From Beijerinckiaceae bacterium (GTDB lineage: Bacteria > Pseudomonadota > Alphaproteobacteria > Rhizobiales > Beijerinckiaceae), in contig CANJVX010000017.1 in NCBI GenBank assembly GCA_947478405.1, forward strand, positions 1 through 58,120: DNA of 58,120 bases, written 5' to 3'. Positions within the stretch are counted from its first letter, which is position 1, and every line of letters starts with the position of its first letter. A model generated the notes under the pieces. The model was not told the origin of the DNA and searched no databases. It saw nothing but the letters and a program-made list of their open reading frames with translations. Made by a program: the position numbers and the translations under genes. Below are positions 16,857-26,469 of the stretch, piece after piece.

Positions 16857-17270
16857 TTACGCCCAGGGCGCGACTTCGCCGTTTTCATAAACCCGCCAGG
16901 CCTTCTCGCCCGCCTTGGCGACAACCGTGCGGCCTTCCTTGGCTTTGGCGACCAGGAATTTGAACACAAGCGGGTGACGCCAGGCCATGGGCTTTTTGGG
17001 GTCGCAGACAGCCTGATATTGGTCCGAGTCCGCATCTTCCATTAAAATGGTACCGACCTTGTCTGGGCGCAGCGTCGAGGGGATCGAGCGCTCCATCATC
17101 CAGTCGCATTCATAATCCTGGCAGACCTCCGGGCGCTTTTTGTAGATCTTGCAACCGCCGCCCAGCACGCAATGTTTGCACAGCACACCGGCGTCCTTGT
17201 TGAAATGCTCAATCGTGAGCACCTTGCAGCACATTGTGCATTCGCCGCATGATTTACCCAGAACTGCCAT
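16857..17270 (-). CDS. YkgJ-type cysteine-cluster protein
   Basis: The 137-residue protein opens with a dense Cys pattern, CGECTMCCKV at about 8-17, then CKHCVLGGGCKIY and RPEVCQDYECDWM. Eight cysteines match the putative zinc- or iron-chelating domain of PF03692 (YkgJ/YcgN group). The C-terminal half is a small alpha/beta region with no second motif. Metal binding is inferred from the Cys array; the biological role is not known. It is divergent from fabD, sharing a 180-base intergenic region that contains an inverted repeat. Confidence 0.85.
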   Translation of the reverse strand: MAVLGKSCGECTMCCKVLTIEHFNKDAGVLCKHCVLGGGCKIYKKRPEVCQDYECDWMMERSIPSTLRPDKVGTILMEDADSDQYQAVCDPKKPMAWRHPLVFKFLVAKAKEGRTVVAKAGEKAWRVYENGEVAPWA

Positions 17271-17321
17271 CGTTGCCCGCCACAGATTCGCTTAATGGGC
17301 GCATCCTCATCGCGCGCCCCC

Positions 17322-17408
17322 TGACATGCAAGCCAAACCTTGCAGTCCGAAAGGCCCAAACTCTCGATGAGCAAGGACAGACTTGACTTATCTCGAGCCT
17401 GCATGTCA
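17322..17408. promoter_or_regulatory. Inverted repeat in the ykgJ-type/fabD divergent region
   Basis: TGACATGCA (17322-17330) and TGCATGTCA (17400-17408) are perfect inverted copies separated by 69 bases. The second arm starts 12 bases after a -35-like TTGACT (17383-17388) and would lie over the fabD promoter. It may be a two-site operator; the regulator is unknown. Confidence 0.35.
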
Positions 17409-17449
17409 CAGCGCCCCACCGATCAGACGGCGCAAAAGGGCTTTTTCCC

Positions 17450-18394
17450 ATGGCACGTGCTTTCATTTTTCCCGGTCAGGGTTCGCAGGCGGTTGGCATG
17501 GGCAAAGCGCTTGCCGACACTTATGCGGAGGCCCGCGCGGTTTTCGCTGAAGTCGACGAGGCTTTGGGGCAGAAACTCTCACACTTGATGTTCGAAGGCC
17601 CCGAGGCCGATCTGACCCTGACTGCCAATGCCCAGCCCGCGCTGATGGCGGTGAGCTTGGCTGTCACCCGCGTGCTCGAAGCCCGTGCCGGTCTCGACCT
17701 TGCAACCCACGCGAAGTTCATCGCCGGCCATTCGCTGGGTGAATATTCGGCACTGGCAGCGGCAGGCACATTCTCCATCGCCGATACGGCGCGCCTCCTG
17801 CGTCTGCGTGGTGATGCCATGCAAAAGGCCGTGCCAGTGGGCGAGGGCGCCATGGCGGCCTTGCTTGGCGCTGATTACGCCACCGGGGTGGCTATCGCCG
17901 AAGAGGCTGCCCAAGGCCAGGTCTGCCAGATCGCCAATGACAATGGCGGTGGGCAGGTCGTTGCCTCCGGCCATAAGGCAGCTGTCGAACGCGCCATGGA
18001 AATCGCCAAAGCCAAGGGCATCAAGCGCGCAATTCTCCTGCCGGTCTCCGCGCCGTTCCATTGCGCTCTGATGCAGCCCGCGGCGGACGCCATGGCTGAA
18101 GCTCTGGCCAAAGTGATGATGAAAGTCCCCTGTGTGCCGCTGGTGGCCAATGTTCTGGCAAGCCCGGTGAGCGACCCGGAAGCTATCCGCCGCCATCTCG
18201 TCGAGCAGGTGACCGGTACCGTGCGCTGGGCCGAAAGCATCGCTTATATGGCACGTGAAGGAATTGACTCATTTTATGAGCTTGGTACCGGTAAAGTTTT
18301 ATCAGGACTTGTAAAACGGATCACCGACACGGCGACCGGTACAGCCATCAATTCGCCTGCCGACATTGACGCGTTCGCGGCCCTCCCAAAATAA
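17450..18394 (+). CDS. fabD: Malonyl-CoA:ACP transacylase FabD
   Basis: FabD loads malonyl groups onto acyl carrier protein. The 314-residue protein begins with FIFPGQGSQAVGMG, has the catalytic Ser95 in GHSLGEYSA, and the later SAPFHCALMQPAAD segment that contains the catalytic His. Length is normal. It opens a rightward block, fabD-fabG-acpP-fabF-mltG-yicC-gmk, and is followed by fabG after about 45 bases. Confidence 0.98.
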   Translation: MARAFIFPGQGSQAVGMGKALADTYAEARAVFAEVDEALGQKLSHLMFEGPEADLTLTANAQPALMAVSLAVTRVLEARAGLDLATHAKFIAGHSLGEYSALAAAGTFSIADTARLLRLRGDAMQKAVPVGEGAMAALLGADYATGVAIAEEAAQGQVCQIANDNGGGQVVASGHKAAVERAMEIAKAKGIKRAILLPVSAPFHCALMQPAADAMAEALAKVMMKVPCVPLVANVLASPVSDPEAIRRHLVEQVTGTVRWAESIAYMAREGIDSFYELGTGKVLSGLVKRITDTATGTAINSPADIDAFAALPK

Positions 18395-18440
18395 ATTGCG
18401 CTAATATCTGGCCCTCGGCCAAACCCGAAGGATGAGAAAT

Positions 18441-19178
18441 ATGTTTGAGCTTTCCGGCCTTAATGCCCTCGTGACGGGCGCCACCGGCGGCCTTGGTGGC
18501 CAGATCGTCCGCTCGCTACATGCGCAGGGCGCCACTGTTGCGTTGTCAGGTACTCGCGCTGAAGCGCTGGAAGCTTTGGCCGAGGAACTGGGCGGGCGCG
18601 TTCATGTCCTGCCCTGCAATCTGGGCGACAAGGATGCAGTCGAGGCGCTGGTTCCGGCGGCCGAAGCGGCCATGGGGCAGGTCGATATCCTGGTCAATAA
18701 TGCTGGCATCACCCGCGATGGTTTGTTCATGCGGATGAAGGATGAGGACTGGGAGCAGGTCATCAATGTGAACCTGACCTCGGCTTTTCGTCTCGCGCGG
18801 GCCTGCATGCGGGGCATGATGAAACGCCGTTTCGGTCGCATCATCTCCATCACCTCGGTGGTGGGCGTGACCGGCAATCCTGGGCAGGGCAATTATGCCG
18901 CTTCCAAGGCTGGGATGATCGGCATGTCCAAGTCGCTCGCCGCCGAAGTGGCCTCGCGCGGCATCACGGTCAATTGCATCGCGCCGGGCTTTATCGAAAG
19001 CCCGATGACGGATGCTCTGAACGAGAAACAGAAAGAATCAATTCTGGCGACCATTCCTGCGGGGCGTCTGGGCGCTGGCAGTGACATAGCAGCAGCTTGC
19101 GTCTATCTGGCCAGCCGGGAGGCCGGATATGTGACCGGCGCCACATTGCACGTGAACGGCGGAATGGCCATGATCTGA
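18441..19178 (+). CDS. fabG: 3-oxoacyl-ACP reductase FabG
   Basis: FabG reduces 3-oxoacyl-ACP with NADPH. The 245-residue SDR has TGATGGLGG at about 12-20, NNAG at 86-89, a Ser in SITSV near 139, and Tyr152-Lys156 in NYAASK, plus the FabG-typical GNPGQGNYAASKAG stretch. I chose ATG 18441 rather than the in-frame ATG at 18432 because AAGGA sits at a workable distance only from 18441 and family members start MFELSG or similar. Located between fabD and acpP as expected. Confidence 0.97.
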   Translation: MFELSGLNALVTGATGGLGGQIVRSLHAQGATVALSGTRAEALEALAEELGGRVHVLPCNLGDKDAVEALVPAAEAAMGQVDILVNNAGITRDGLFMRMKDEDWEQVINVNLTSAFRLARACMRGMMKRRFGRIISITSVVGVTGNPGQGNYAASKAGMIGMSKSLAAEVASRGITVNCIAPGFIESPMTDALNEKQKESILATIPAGRLGAGSDIAAACVYLASREAGYVTGATLHVNGGMAMI

Positions 19179-19420
19179 GGCACTTAAGCGTTAGTCCCAA
19201 CTTTTGCCGGGGGGCGGCCCGAAAGCCTCGCCATTCACAGGCGGATATGTTACTTGAGCCCTCGGACGGTGCCTGTGAGCGCTGAATCAGCTCTTCATTC
19301 TGTGAGGGCTTGTTCTGTTCGCGGCAATCCAGAAAGAGATCCCGCGGGGTAGGGTCGGCGCGTTGTTTTCCGCTCTGACCATTCCTTGCACTGGTGAAAA
19401 AAATTCAAGAGGATTTTACG

Positions 19421-19657
19421 ATGAGCGATGTCGCCGAGCGCGTGAAGAAGATCGTGATTGAGCATCTCGGCGTGGACGCCGAGAAGGTTGTCGATGCTGC
19501 CAATTTCATTGATGACCTGGGCGCGGATTCGCTCGACACGGTCGAACTCGTGATGGCCTTCGAAGAAGAATTCGGCGTGGAAATTCCCGACGATGCAGCT
19601 GAGACGATCGTCACGGTCGGCGATGCCGTTAAGTTCCTCGAAAAGGCCTCGGCCTGA
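19421..19657 (+). CDS. acpP: Acyl carrier protein AcpP
   Basis: A 78-residue acidic protein with the phosphopantetheine attachment Ser37 in [12 protein letters not shown]. The start is ATG 19421, preceded by AGAGGA eight bases upstream; an in-frame GTG at 19394 would add residues not found in the family. The 240-base gap after fabG probably holds a separate promoter, in keeping with the high expression of AcpP, although I could not identify convincing -35 and -10 boxes. Confidence 0.99.
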   Translation: MSDVAERVKKIVIEHLGVDAEKVVDAANFIDDLGADSLDTVELVMAFEEEFGVEIPDDAAETIVTVGDAVKFLEKASA

Positions 19658-19810
19658 TCGACTGGATGCCTGGTCCATTTGTGACTGGGCTCTGCGTGAG
19701 GGTCGGCCATGCCGGCCCTCGTCCGTTTGTTGCGTCTGCGACGTGACATTCAGCGGCTCCTGCGCGGCTCAACAGCTGTCGCCATCTTGCAGACATTTGG
19801 GAAGATGATG

Positions 19811-21070
19811 ATGAGAAGGGTGGTTGTCACCGGACTTGGACTCGTCACGCCGCTGGGCGCTGGTGTAGAGCACGTTTGGTCACGCTTGATCGCGGGTGAA
19901 AGCGGTGCAGGACGCGTTGAATCATTCCAGGTTGACGATCTCCCTTGCCAGATTGCCTGTCAGGTTCCGCGCGGGGATGGTGCCGATGGTACATTCAACG
20001 CCGACATCTGGATGGAGCCCAAAGAGCAGCGCAAGGTAGATGACTTTATCATCTACGCTGTGGCAGCCGCTGGAGAAGCTCTCAAGGATTCCGGCTGGGC
20101 TCCGAAAACTTACGAAGACCAAATTTCTTCCGGCGTGCTGATCGGCTCGGGCATTGGTGGCTTGGGCGGCATTTACGAAACATCGATCCTGCTGAAGGAA
20201 AAGGGGCCGCGGCGGATCTCGCCTTTCTTCATTCCCGGCCGCCTGATCAATCTGGCATCCGGCTATGTCTCGATCCAGCATGGTTTGAAGGGCCCTAACC
20301 ATTCCGTCGTCACGGCGTGCTCAACAGGTGCACATGCCATTGGAGATGCCGGTCGTCTCATTGCCTTGGGCGACGCTGATGTCATGGTGGCGGGCGGTGC
20401 AGAATCTGCGGTCAACCGTATTGGCCTTGCAGGCTTTGCGGCGTGCCGCGCTTTGTCGACCAATTTCAACGATAATCCGAAAGCCGGTTCACGCCCTTAT
20501 GACAAGGATCGTGATGGTTTTGTGATGGGCGAGGGTGCGGGCATTGTCGTTCTCGAAGAATATGAACACGCCAAAGCGCGCGGTGCGAAGATTTATGCCG
20601 AATTGATTGGCTATGGACTGTCGGGCGATGCGCATCACATCACCGCACCAGCCGAAGATGGCGATGGCGCATTCCGCTGCATGCAGATGGCGATGAAACG
20701 CGCGGGCATTTCCGCCCATGATCTCGATTACATCAATGCGCATGGCACTTCGACTCCGCTGGGTGATGAAATCGAATTGGGCGCGGTGACGCGACTGGTG
20801 GGTGACGCTGCGTCAAAGCTCGTCATGTCCTCGACCAAATCTGCCATAGGCCATTTGCTCGGCGCGGCGGGTTCAGTGGAAGCCATTTTCTCGGTTCTGG
20901 CGATGCGCGACGGGATTGCCCCGCCCACGCTCAATCTCGACAATCCAAGTGTGACAACCGAGATCGACCTTGTCCCCAAAGTGGCGAAGAAACGGCAGAT
21001 TGATACGGTTCTGTCTAATAGTTTTGGCTTTGGCGGGACCAATGCATCTGTGATCCTGCGACGCGTATGA
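19811..21070 (+). CDS. fabF: Beta-ketoacyl-ACP synthase II FabF
   Basis: FabF elongates acyl chains by condensing malonyl-ACP with acyl-ACP. The 419-residue enzyme has the catalytic triad in VTACSTGAH (Cys170), NAHGTSTPLGD and KSAIGHLLGAAGSVE. Three consecutive ATG codons occur at 19805-19813; ATG 19811 best suits the GGGAAG ribosome-binding site and gives the family start MRRVVVTGLG. The open frame continues upstream to 19709 but that segment is basic and unrelated to the family. Confidence 0.98.
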   Translation: MRRVVVTGLGLVTPLGAGVEHVWSRLIAGESGAGRVESFQVDDLPCQIACQVPRGDGADGTFNADIWMEPKEQRKVDDFIIYAVAAAGEALKDSGWAPKTYEDQISSGVLIGSGIGGLGGIYETSILLKEKGPRRISPFFIPGRLINLASGYVSIQHGLKGPNHSVVTACSTGAHAIGDAGRLIALGDADVMVAGGAESAVNRIGLAGFAACRALSTNFNDNPKAGSRPYDKDRDGFVMGEGAGIVVLEEYEHAKARGAKIYAELIGYGLSGDAHHITAPAEDGDGAFRCMQMAMKRAGISAHDLDYINAHGTSTPLGDEIELGAVTRLVGDAASKLVMSSTKSAIGHLLGAAGSVEAIFSVLAMRDGIAPPTLNLDNPSVTTEIDLVPKVAKKRQIDTVLSNSFGFGGTNASVILRRV

Positions 21071-21155
21071 ATTCTGTGGTTTCTGTAGGGCATTCCTGAG
21101 CACTTCCGCCCATTCCCATGTTTCGCCATATTGCGGAATAGGCTAGGCTGTCCTC

Positions 21156-22952
21156 ATGGGAACGGGCCACGATCCAATGACCGAAGAGACCAAGACGCCG
21201 GATGAGCCTGCGCGGAAAAGCTTAGGTCTTTTTGAGCGCAAGGAATTGCGCACGCCCGGTGAGGCTTTGCAGCCAGCTGCGCCTCCACCACCACCTCCTC
21301 CACCGCCCGAAAAGAGCAAGCGTCGCGATGGACTTCTGTCGCTGATGAGCGCGTTTTTGTCCTTTTTACTTGTGGCGGCTCTTTCTTCGGTTGTCGGTTT
21401 TTCACTAGCGCAGCAGAAATTGCGCGTCGCCGGTCCGCTTGGCTCCGACAAGCTTCTTTATTTTCCTGCACGCACTGACGTGCCCGACATCCTCGCCAAG
21501 CTCGAACATGATGGTGTGATCGATGCACCGATCTTGATGAATCTTGCGCTCTGGCTTGAGGGAAACCGCGGAAATGTGAAAGCGGGCGAATATCTTTTCA
21601 AAAAAGAGGCAAGCTTGCGTGATGTGATGGATATGCTGGTCACCGGCCGCGTCTATCTGCATGCGGTCACTATTCCTGAGGGTCTGACGAGCGAACAAAT
21701 ATTGCAGCGCTTGCGTGAGAATGATGTGCTTGCGGGCGATCTGCGCGAGGCGCCGAAGGAAGGCATGTTGCTGCCCGAGACCTATCGCGTCCCGCGCGGC
21801 ATGTCGCGCGGTGATTTTGTGCGCAAGATGCAGGATGATCAGCGCAAGCTGGTTGATCAGATCTGGGCTAAGCGCGATCCCACGATTCCGCTGCGCACAC
21901 CTCATGAACTTGTGACGCTTGCATCCATCGTTGAAAAAGAAACAGGCCGCGCCGATGAGCGCCCGCGCGTGGCCAGTGTGTTTATCAATCGTCTTGAAAA
22001 GCGGATGAAGCTGCAATCTGATCCAACCATTGTCTATGGGCTGGTTGGCGGCAAAGGTAGTTTGGGTCGCGGGATTACGCGCGCAGAAATCTCCTTCGCT
22101 TCGCCCTACAACACATATGTCATCGAAGGTCTTCCGCCCGGGCCCATCGCCAATCCAGGTCGCGCGGCGTTGGAAGCCGTTGCCAATCCGATGAAGTCGA
22201 GAGATCTCTTCTTTGTCGCCGATGGGACAGGCGGCCATGCTTTTGCCGAAACGCTCGACGAGCATAATCGCAATGTCGCGCGCTGGCGCGAGATCGAGAA
22301 GGAACGCGCAAGCGGTGTGGATCGTGCGCCTGCTGTTGTGCCGGGTGATCCGGGCGTGCCTGATATTCGCCCTTCCAATATTGCCCCACCGCGCGGCCAG
22401 CGCGGCGCATTGGAGGAGCCAGGTCCGGGCCATGCTTTGGTTGATGCCTTGCCGCGCATGGAAGAATTTCAACTGAAGGGACGCTTTGGTTTTATGGGCC
22501 CCGTGGCCTCAGGGCCAGGACCGGCACAGGTCCTGCTGGCGCGCATGGCGGATGAAAAGCGTCAGGACGCCCGCAATTTCAAATTTCCCTCAATCACCGA
22601 AACGATTGTGCTGAAGACCCCCGAGCGCAAGCCCAAGATTGAGCTTGATGGCGAAGAGGATCTGTCTGAACTGGCAGATATGGAATCTTACCCCGTTGAT
22701 CCTCGTACTTTGGCTGATCAGCGCGCACGTGCTGCGCGGCTCGGCCTTTCGGGCGGGCTCGATCTTGAGGGGGGCACTTCTGCGCTTCCGGCCGGCACAA
22801 TGGCGCTGCAACCTGTGCAAGTTGCGCCAGTTGCCCGCAAGATTTTTGATGCCTCCGAAGGCACCAAGCTCGATCCATTGCGCAATAAGAGTTGGGATCT
22901 CAATACGCCCAAGCGCGTGCCCGACAGCGTTTCGCGTGCCGCCTCTCCCTGA
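21156..22952 (+). CDS. mltG: Endolytic transglycosylase MltG with long C-terminal extension
   Basis: MltG cleaves nascent glycan strands at the inner membrane and limits their length. The 598-residue protein has a short cytoplasmic N-terminus containing a run of nine prolines, a membrane helix at about residues 65-88 (SAFLSFLLVAALSSVVGF), a LysM-like region and the YceG domain with the expected catalytic Glu in ASIVEKETGRADERP and the QSDPTIVYGL and SPYNTYVIEGLPPGPI motifs. The catalytic domain ends near residue 390. The remaining roughly 205 residues are Pro/Ala/Arg-rich with no recognised domain, making the protein far longer than the usual 340-430. An in-frame ATG at 21177 is an alternative start. 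It lies 86 bases after fabF. Confidence 0.93.
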   Translation: MGTGHDPMTEETKTPDEPARKSLGLFERKELRTPGEALQPAAPPPPPPPPPEKSKRRDGLLSLMSAFLSFLLVAALSSVVGFSLAQQKLRVAGPLGSDKLLYFPARTDVPDILAKLEHDGVIDAPILMNLALWLEGNRGNVKAGEYLFKKEASLRDVMDMLVTGRVYLHAVTIPEGLTSEQILQRLRENDVLAGDLREAPKEGMLLPETYRVPRGMSRGDFVRKMQDDQRKLVDQIWAKRDPTIPLRTPHELVTLASIVEKETGRADERPRVASVFINRLEKRMKLQSDPTIVYGLVGGKGSLGRGITRAEISFASPYNTYVIEGLPPGPIANPGRAALEAVANPMKSRDLFFVADGTGGHAFAETLDEHNRNVARWREIEKERASGVDRAPAVVPGDPGVPDIRPSNIAPPRGQRGALEEPGPGHALVDALPRMEEFQLKGRFGFMGPVASGPGPAQVLLARMADEKRQDARNFKFPSITETIVLKTPERKPKIELDGEEDLSELADMESYPVDPRTLADQRARAARLGLSGGLDLEGGTSALPAGTMALQPVQVAPVARKIFDASEGTKLDPLRNKSWDLNTPKRVPDSVSRAASP

Positions 22953-23012
22953 GCTTGAGGCGACCGCCCTCGCGCTCTATGGTGCGCGCCATATGCGAAG
23001 GGCCCGAATCTA

Positions 23013-23900
23013 ATGACATTGAAAAGCATGACCGGCTTTGCCCGCACCGCGGGCCATCAGGACCGCTTCCGTTGGTCTTGGGAGGTGAAGGCGGTCAATG
23101 CCAAGGGCCTCGATCTGCGTGTGCGTGTGCCACCCGGGTTCGATCAGTTGGAGGCTGAAGCGCGTGCGCGGCTCACCAAGGGTTTGTCGCGTGGAACATG
23201 CTATGCGACCCTTACACTCACGCGCGAAGCAGCACCCGCGCAGGTGCGGATCAACCGCGATCTGTTGCAATCTTTGATCGATACGGTTGCGAGCATTCCC
23301 GCAGATGCACATTTGAAGCCCGCCTCACTCGATGGTCTCTTGGCCGTGCGCGGTGTGATCGAGGTGAGTGAAAGCGCGGATGATGAGGCCGCTCTCGCAT
23401 CACTTTCGGTGGCTATGTTAAGCGGCCTTGATGAGGTGCTGTGCCAATTGATTGTGGCACGTTCCGCTGAAGGCGCGGCTTTGCACGAGATCTTGGCCAG
23501 CCGTGTTGAGCGCATTCACGAATTGACCTTGGCGGCTGAAAATGCGCCCGGTCGCAAGCCCGAAGCGGTGCGCGCGCGCCTGCAACAGGCTGTCGAGACA
23601 TTGGCTGGTGCATCGCCGGCACTTGATCCTGCACGCCTGCATCAGGAAGCGATCCTGATTGCGGCCAAGGCCGATGTGCGCGAGGAACTGGATCGGCTCA
23701 AAGCGCATGTTGTCGCCGCACGCGAACTCCTGGCGTCTGACCAGCCAGTTGGCCGCCGGCTTGATTTTCTGGCACAAGAATTTTCGCGCGAAGCCAATAC
23801 GCTTTGCGCCAAATCCAACGACCCTTCGTTGACTGCCATCGGCATGGATATGCGTGTCGAGATCGAGCAGTTACGCGAACAGGTCCAGAATATCGAGTGA
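23013..23900 (+). CDS. YicC family endoribonuclease-like protein
   Basis: The 295-residue protein has the YicC N-terminal signature KSMTGFARTAG and VNAKGLDLRVRVP, and the C-terminal DUF1732 region with REELDRLKAHV and LDFLAQEFSREANTLCAKSND. YicC of Escherichia coli is reported to be a ribonuclease acting on the small RNA RyhB; in this organism the target is unknown. It is followed after five bases by gmk, a pairing conserved across proteobacteria, and follows mltG by 60 bases. Confidence 0.95.
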   Translation: MTLKSMTGFARTAGHQDRFRWSWEVKAVNAKGLDLRVRVPPGFDQLEAEARARLTKGLSRGTCYATLTLTREAAPAQVRINRDLLQSLIDTVASIPADAHLKPASLDGLLAVRGVIEVSESADDEAALASLSVAMLSGLDEVLCQLIVARSAEGAALHEILASRVERIHELTLAAENAPGRKPEAVRARLQQAVETLAGASPALDPARLHQEAILIAAKADVREELDRLKAHVVAARELLASDQPVGRRLDFLAQEFSREANTLCAKSNDPSLTAIGMDMRVEIEQLREQVQNIE

Positions 23901-23905
23901 GACCA

Positions 23906-24547
23906 ATGACTGATCCGATCCATCGCCGCGGCCTCATGCTGATCTTGTCGTCACCTTCGGGCGCCGGAAAGACCACGCTCACGCGTGATCTCTTACAAGA
24001 TAAGTCGCTTGATCTCACCTTATCGATCTCCGTCACGACACGGCCTCGCCGCACCAGCGAGGTCGACGGCATTCATTATTATTTTAAGACCAAAGCAGAG
24101 TTTGATCGGTTGAAGGCTGCTGATGATTTGCTCGAATATGCCGAAGTACATGGCAATGATTACGGTACGCCGCGCGCACCGGTTGAGGCCGTTCTCAATC
24201 AGGGTCGCGACGTGTTGTTTGATATTGATTATCAGGGCACGCAGCAGGTGCAGAAGCGCGCGCCAAGCGATGTTGTGACGATCTTCATCCTGCCGCCATC
24301 CATGAAAGAATTGCGCGCGCGTCTGGAGCGGCGCGCCGAGGATGAGGCAGATGTGATTGCCAAGCGCCTCTACAATGCGCGCAATGAAATCACCCGCTGG
24401 CCGATTTATGATTATGTCATCGTCAACGAAGACATCCAGGCGGCCCTGGCGCAGGTGAAGTCTGTCCTGATTGCCGAACGCCTGAAACGCGCTCGTTCTT
24501 CGCACGGTATTTCAGCATTTGTCGAACAATTGCTGGAAGAAAAGTAA
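23906..24547 (+). CDS. gmk: Guanylate kinase
   Basis: Gmk phosphorylates GMP to GDP. The 213-residue protein has the P-loop SPSGAGKTT at about 16-24, the GMP-binding region (TTRPRRTSEVDGIHYYF) and the lid region containing RLERRAEDEADVIAKRL. ATG 23906, five bases after the yicC stop, is the family start; the open frame extends further upstream only within yicC. It is the last gene of the rightward block and ends directly at a palindromic repeat. Confidence 0.98.
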   Translation: MTDPIHRRGLMLILSSPSGAGKTTLTRDLLQDKSLDLTLSISVTTRPRRTSEVDGIHYYFKTKAEFDRLKAADDLLEYAEVHGNDYGTPRAPVEAVLNQGRDVLFDIDYQGTQQVQKRAPSDVVTIFILPPSMKELRARLERRAEDEADVIAKRLYNARNEITRWPIYDYVIVNEDIQAALAQVKSVLIAERLKRARSSHGISAFVEQLLEEK

Positions 24548-24581
24548 CCGTCATTGTTGCGCCTTCGGCTCGCAATGACGG
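24548..24581. repeat. Dispersed palindromic repeat (copy 5, short perfect hairpin)
   Basis: CCGTCATTG pairs with CAATGACGG and an inner GCC TTC GGC tetraloop-like core is present. It fills the whole gap between the convergent gmk and rsmA stops, so it is the obvious candidate for bidirectional termination there. Confidence 0.8.
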
Positions 24582-24583
24582 CT

Positions 24584-25456
24584 TTATGCGGTCATCTCTT
24601 CCGCCAGACGCGCGAGAGCCACAAAGCCTTCGACATCGACTTCTTCAGCGCGTTTTGTTTCCGCAATGCCCGCGGCCTTTAGCAGTGACAGCGCGTCGAT
24701 GGTTTTTCCATTAACAGAAAGACCTTTTAGCGATTGACGCAGCATTTTGCGTCGCTGGTTAAAGGCGGACGCCGTCACAGCCGTCAGAATCTTTCCACTG
24801 CAAGCCAGCGGCGTGCTACGCGGCGTGAGTTCCACAATGGATGAAGTGACTTTAGGTGGTGGCGTGAAGGCAGATGGCGGCACATCAAACAGAATGCGCG
24901 CTTTTGTCCGCCACCCCGTGAGAACACCAAGGCGTCCGTAATCGGCCCGCTCGGCAGGACTTGCCACAATGCGTTCGGCGACTTCGCGCTGGAACATCAG
25001 GACCATGCGCTCATACCACGGTGGCCAAGGATCGCTTTCCAGCCAATTCACCAGAAGGACTGTGCCTATATTATAGGGAAGATTGGCGCAAAGGCGCACG
25101 GGTCCTTGTACGTCAGCGACCAGCTCGCGCCAATTTGTTTCCAGCGCATCTCCAGCGACTATTTTGAGACGATCCGGATAGGCGCGTTCAATTTCAGCAA
25201 GGGCGGCCAGACAACGCTCATCGCGCTCGACTGCAATGACTTTTTTAGCGCCTTCCATGAGCAGTGCACGCGTGAGGCCGCCGGGGCCGGGGCCTACTTC
25301 AACCACTGTTACGTCGTCCAGTGGTCCGCAGGCGCGCGCAATGCGACCGGTAAGATTGAGATCGAAGAGAAAATTCTGTCCGAGTGATTTCTTGGCCGCA
25401 AGGTCGTGTGCCTGCACGACGTCGCGGAGCGGCGGCAAACCATCGTCCCGGCTCAT
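24584..25456 (-). CDS. rsmA: 16S rRNA dimethyladenosine transferase RsmA (KsgA)
   Basis: RsmA dimethylates the two adjacent adenosines near the 3' end of 16S rRNA. The 290-residue enzyme has [11 protein letters not shown], the SAM-binding [15 protein letters not shown] at about 51-65, catalytic motif NLPYNIGT near 125, and [11 protein letters not shown]-type residues, with the C-terminal helical domain containing [12 protein letters not shown]. Its start overlaps the pdxA stop by 4 bases. It is the last gene of the lptF-lptG-lptD-surA-pdxA-rsmA operon. Confidence 0.98.
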   Translation of the reverse strand: MSRDDGLPPLRDVVQAHDLAAKKSLGQNFLFDLNLTGRIARACGPLDDVTVVEVGPGPGGLTRALLMEGAKKVIAVERDERCLAALAEIERAYPDRLKIVAGDALETNWRELVADVQGPVRLCANLPYNIGTVLLVNWLESDPWPPWYERMVLMFQREVAERIVASPAERADYGRLGVLTGWRTKARILFDVPPSAFTPPPKVTSSIVELTPRSTPLACSGKILTAVTASAFNQRRKMLRQSLKGLSVNGKTIDALSLLKAAGIAETKRAEEVDVEGFVALARLAEEMTA

Positions 25457-26469
25457 GCAAGGCTCGTGCGTTCAACGAGAAGGCTTGCCAGTTCAAGTGC
25501 GGCGATCAGGCTCGCCTCATTGGCGAGGCCTTTGCCTGCAATATCGAAGGCTGTGCCATGATCTGGCGAGGTGCGGATGAAAGGCAGGCCTAGCGTCAGA
25601 TTGACGGCACTGTCAAAGGCCAGCGTCTTGATCGGTATCAATGCTTGATCGTGATACATGCAAAGTGCTGCATCATATTTTGCGCGGGCTGCTGCATGAA
25701 ACATCGTGTCAGGCGGCAAGGGCCCACGCGCATCAATGCCTTCGGCCCGCAATTGCGCGACCGCGGGGGCGACAATATCGAGATCTTCGCGGCCCATAGT
25801 TCCATTTTCGCCAGCATGCGGGTTGAGGCCTGCAATTGCAATACGTGGCTTCATCACCGCGAATTTGCGTTGCATGTCTGCATGGACAATGCGTGCTGTC
25901 TTCACAACGAGGTCGGTGGTGAGTTCGTTGATGGCGCGCTGAAGTGAGACGTGGATGGTCACTGGCACGACAGCCAGTTGTGATGACCAGAGCATCATGA
26001 CGGGGAAATCATCTGCGCCCCAGAGTGCTGCGCCCAGTTCGCCCAGATATTCGGTGTGGCCGGGATGCGTAAAGCCTGCCCCATAGAGAACTTCTTTGGC
26101 AATCGGATTGGTGACAATTGCGCTGGCGTGACCTTCTTTCACAAGGCGGACCCCGCGCTCGATGGCAGCAATGGTTGCTGGCGCGTCTGCTGCGTCCGGC
26201 TTGCCGGGAACGCCCTTCACGGGGAAGCCGAGGTCGACAATGGGTAGGGCGCTTGCAAAGGTCTTCGTCGCCTCTGCTGGTGTGATTCTTGCGACGGGTA
26301 CAGCCAAGCCGAGTGCTTGCGCGCTGCGTTCAAACAGGGCCGCATCACCCAGCACGAAGTAGGGATGCGTGTCATTCTTGCGCGCCAGCCATGCCTTCAG
26401 CGCGAGTTCCGGGCCAATGCCGGAGGGGTCACCTTGTGAGAGGGCGATAGGTGCGCGCGGCCCGGTCAT
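25453..26469 (-). CDS. pdxA: 4-hydroxythreonine-4-phosphate dehydrogenase PdxA
   Basis: PdxA oxidises 4-phosphohydroxy-L-threonine in pyridoxal phosphate synthesis. The 338-residue protein has the N-terminal [18 protein letters not shown], the metal-ligand His in [22 protein letters not shown] and [19 protein letters not shown] motifs. These fit PdxA proper rather than the PdxA2 catabolic paralogues, as does its place in the surA-pdxA-rsmA operon. It overlaps neighbours on both sides by 4 bases, implying translational coupling. Confidence 0.97.
   Translation of the reverse strand: MTGPRAPIALSQGDPSGIGPELALKAWLARKNDTHPYFVLGDAALFERSAQALGLAVPVARITPAEATKTFASALPIVDLGFPVKGVPGKPDAADAPATIAAIERGVRLVKEGHASAIVTNPIAKEVLYGAGFTHPGHTEYLGELGAALWGADDFPVMMLWSSQLAVVPVTIHVSLQRAINELTTDLVVKTARIVHADMQRKFAVMKPRIAIAGLNPHAGENGTMGREDLDIVAPAVAQLRAEGIDARGPLPPDTMFHAAARAKYDAALCMYHDQALIPIKTLAFDSAVNLTLGLPFIRTSPDHGTAFDIAGKGLANEASLIAALELASLLVERTSLA

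Noticed and set aside
21405-22472. 355-codon minus-strand frame opposite mltG
   Set aside because: The plus strand has the complete YceG domain; the antisense frame is a codon-bias shadow without motifs or a ribosome-binding site.
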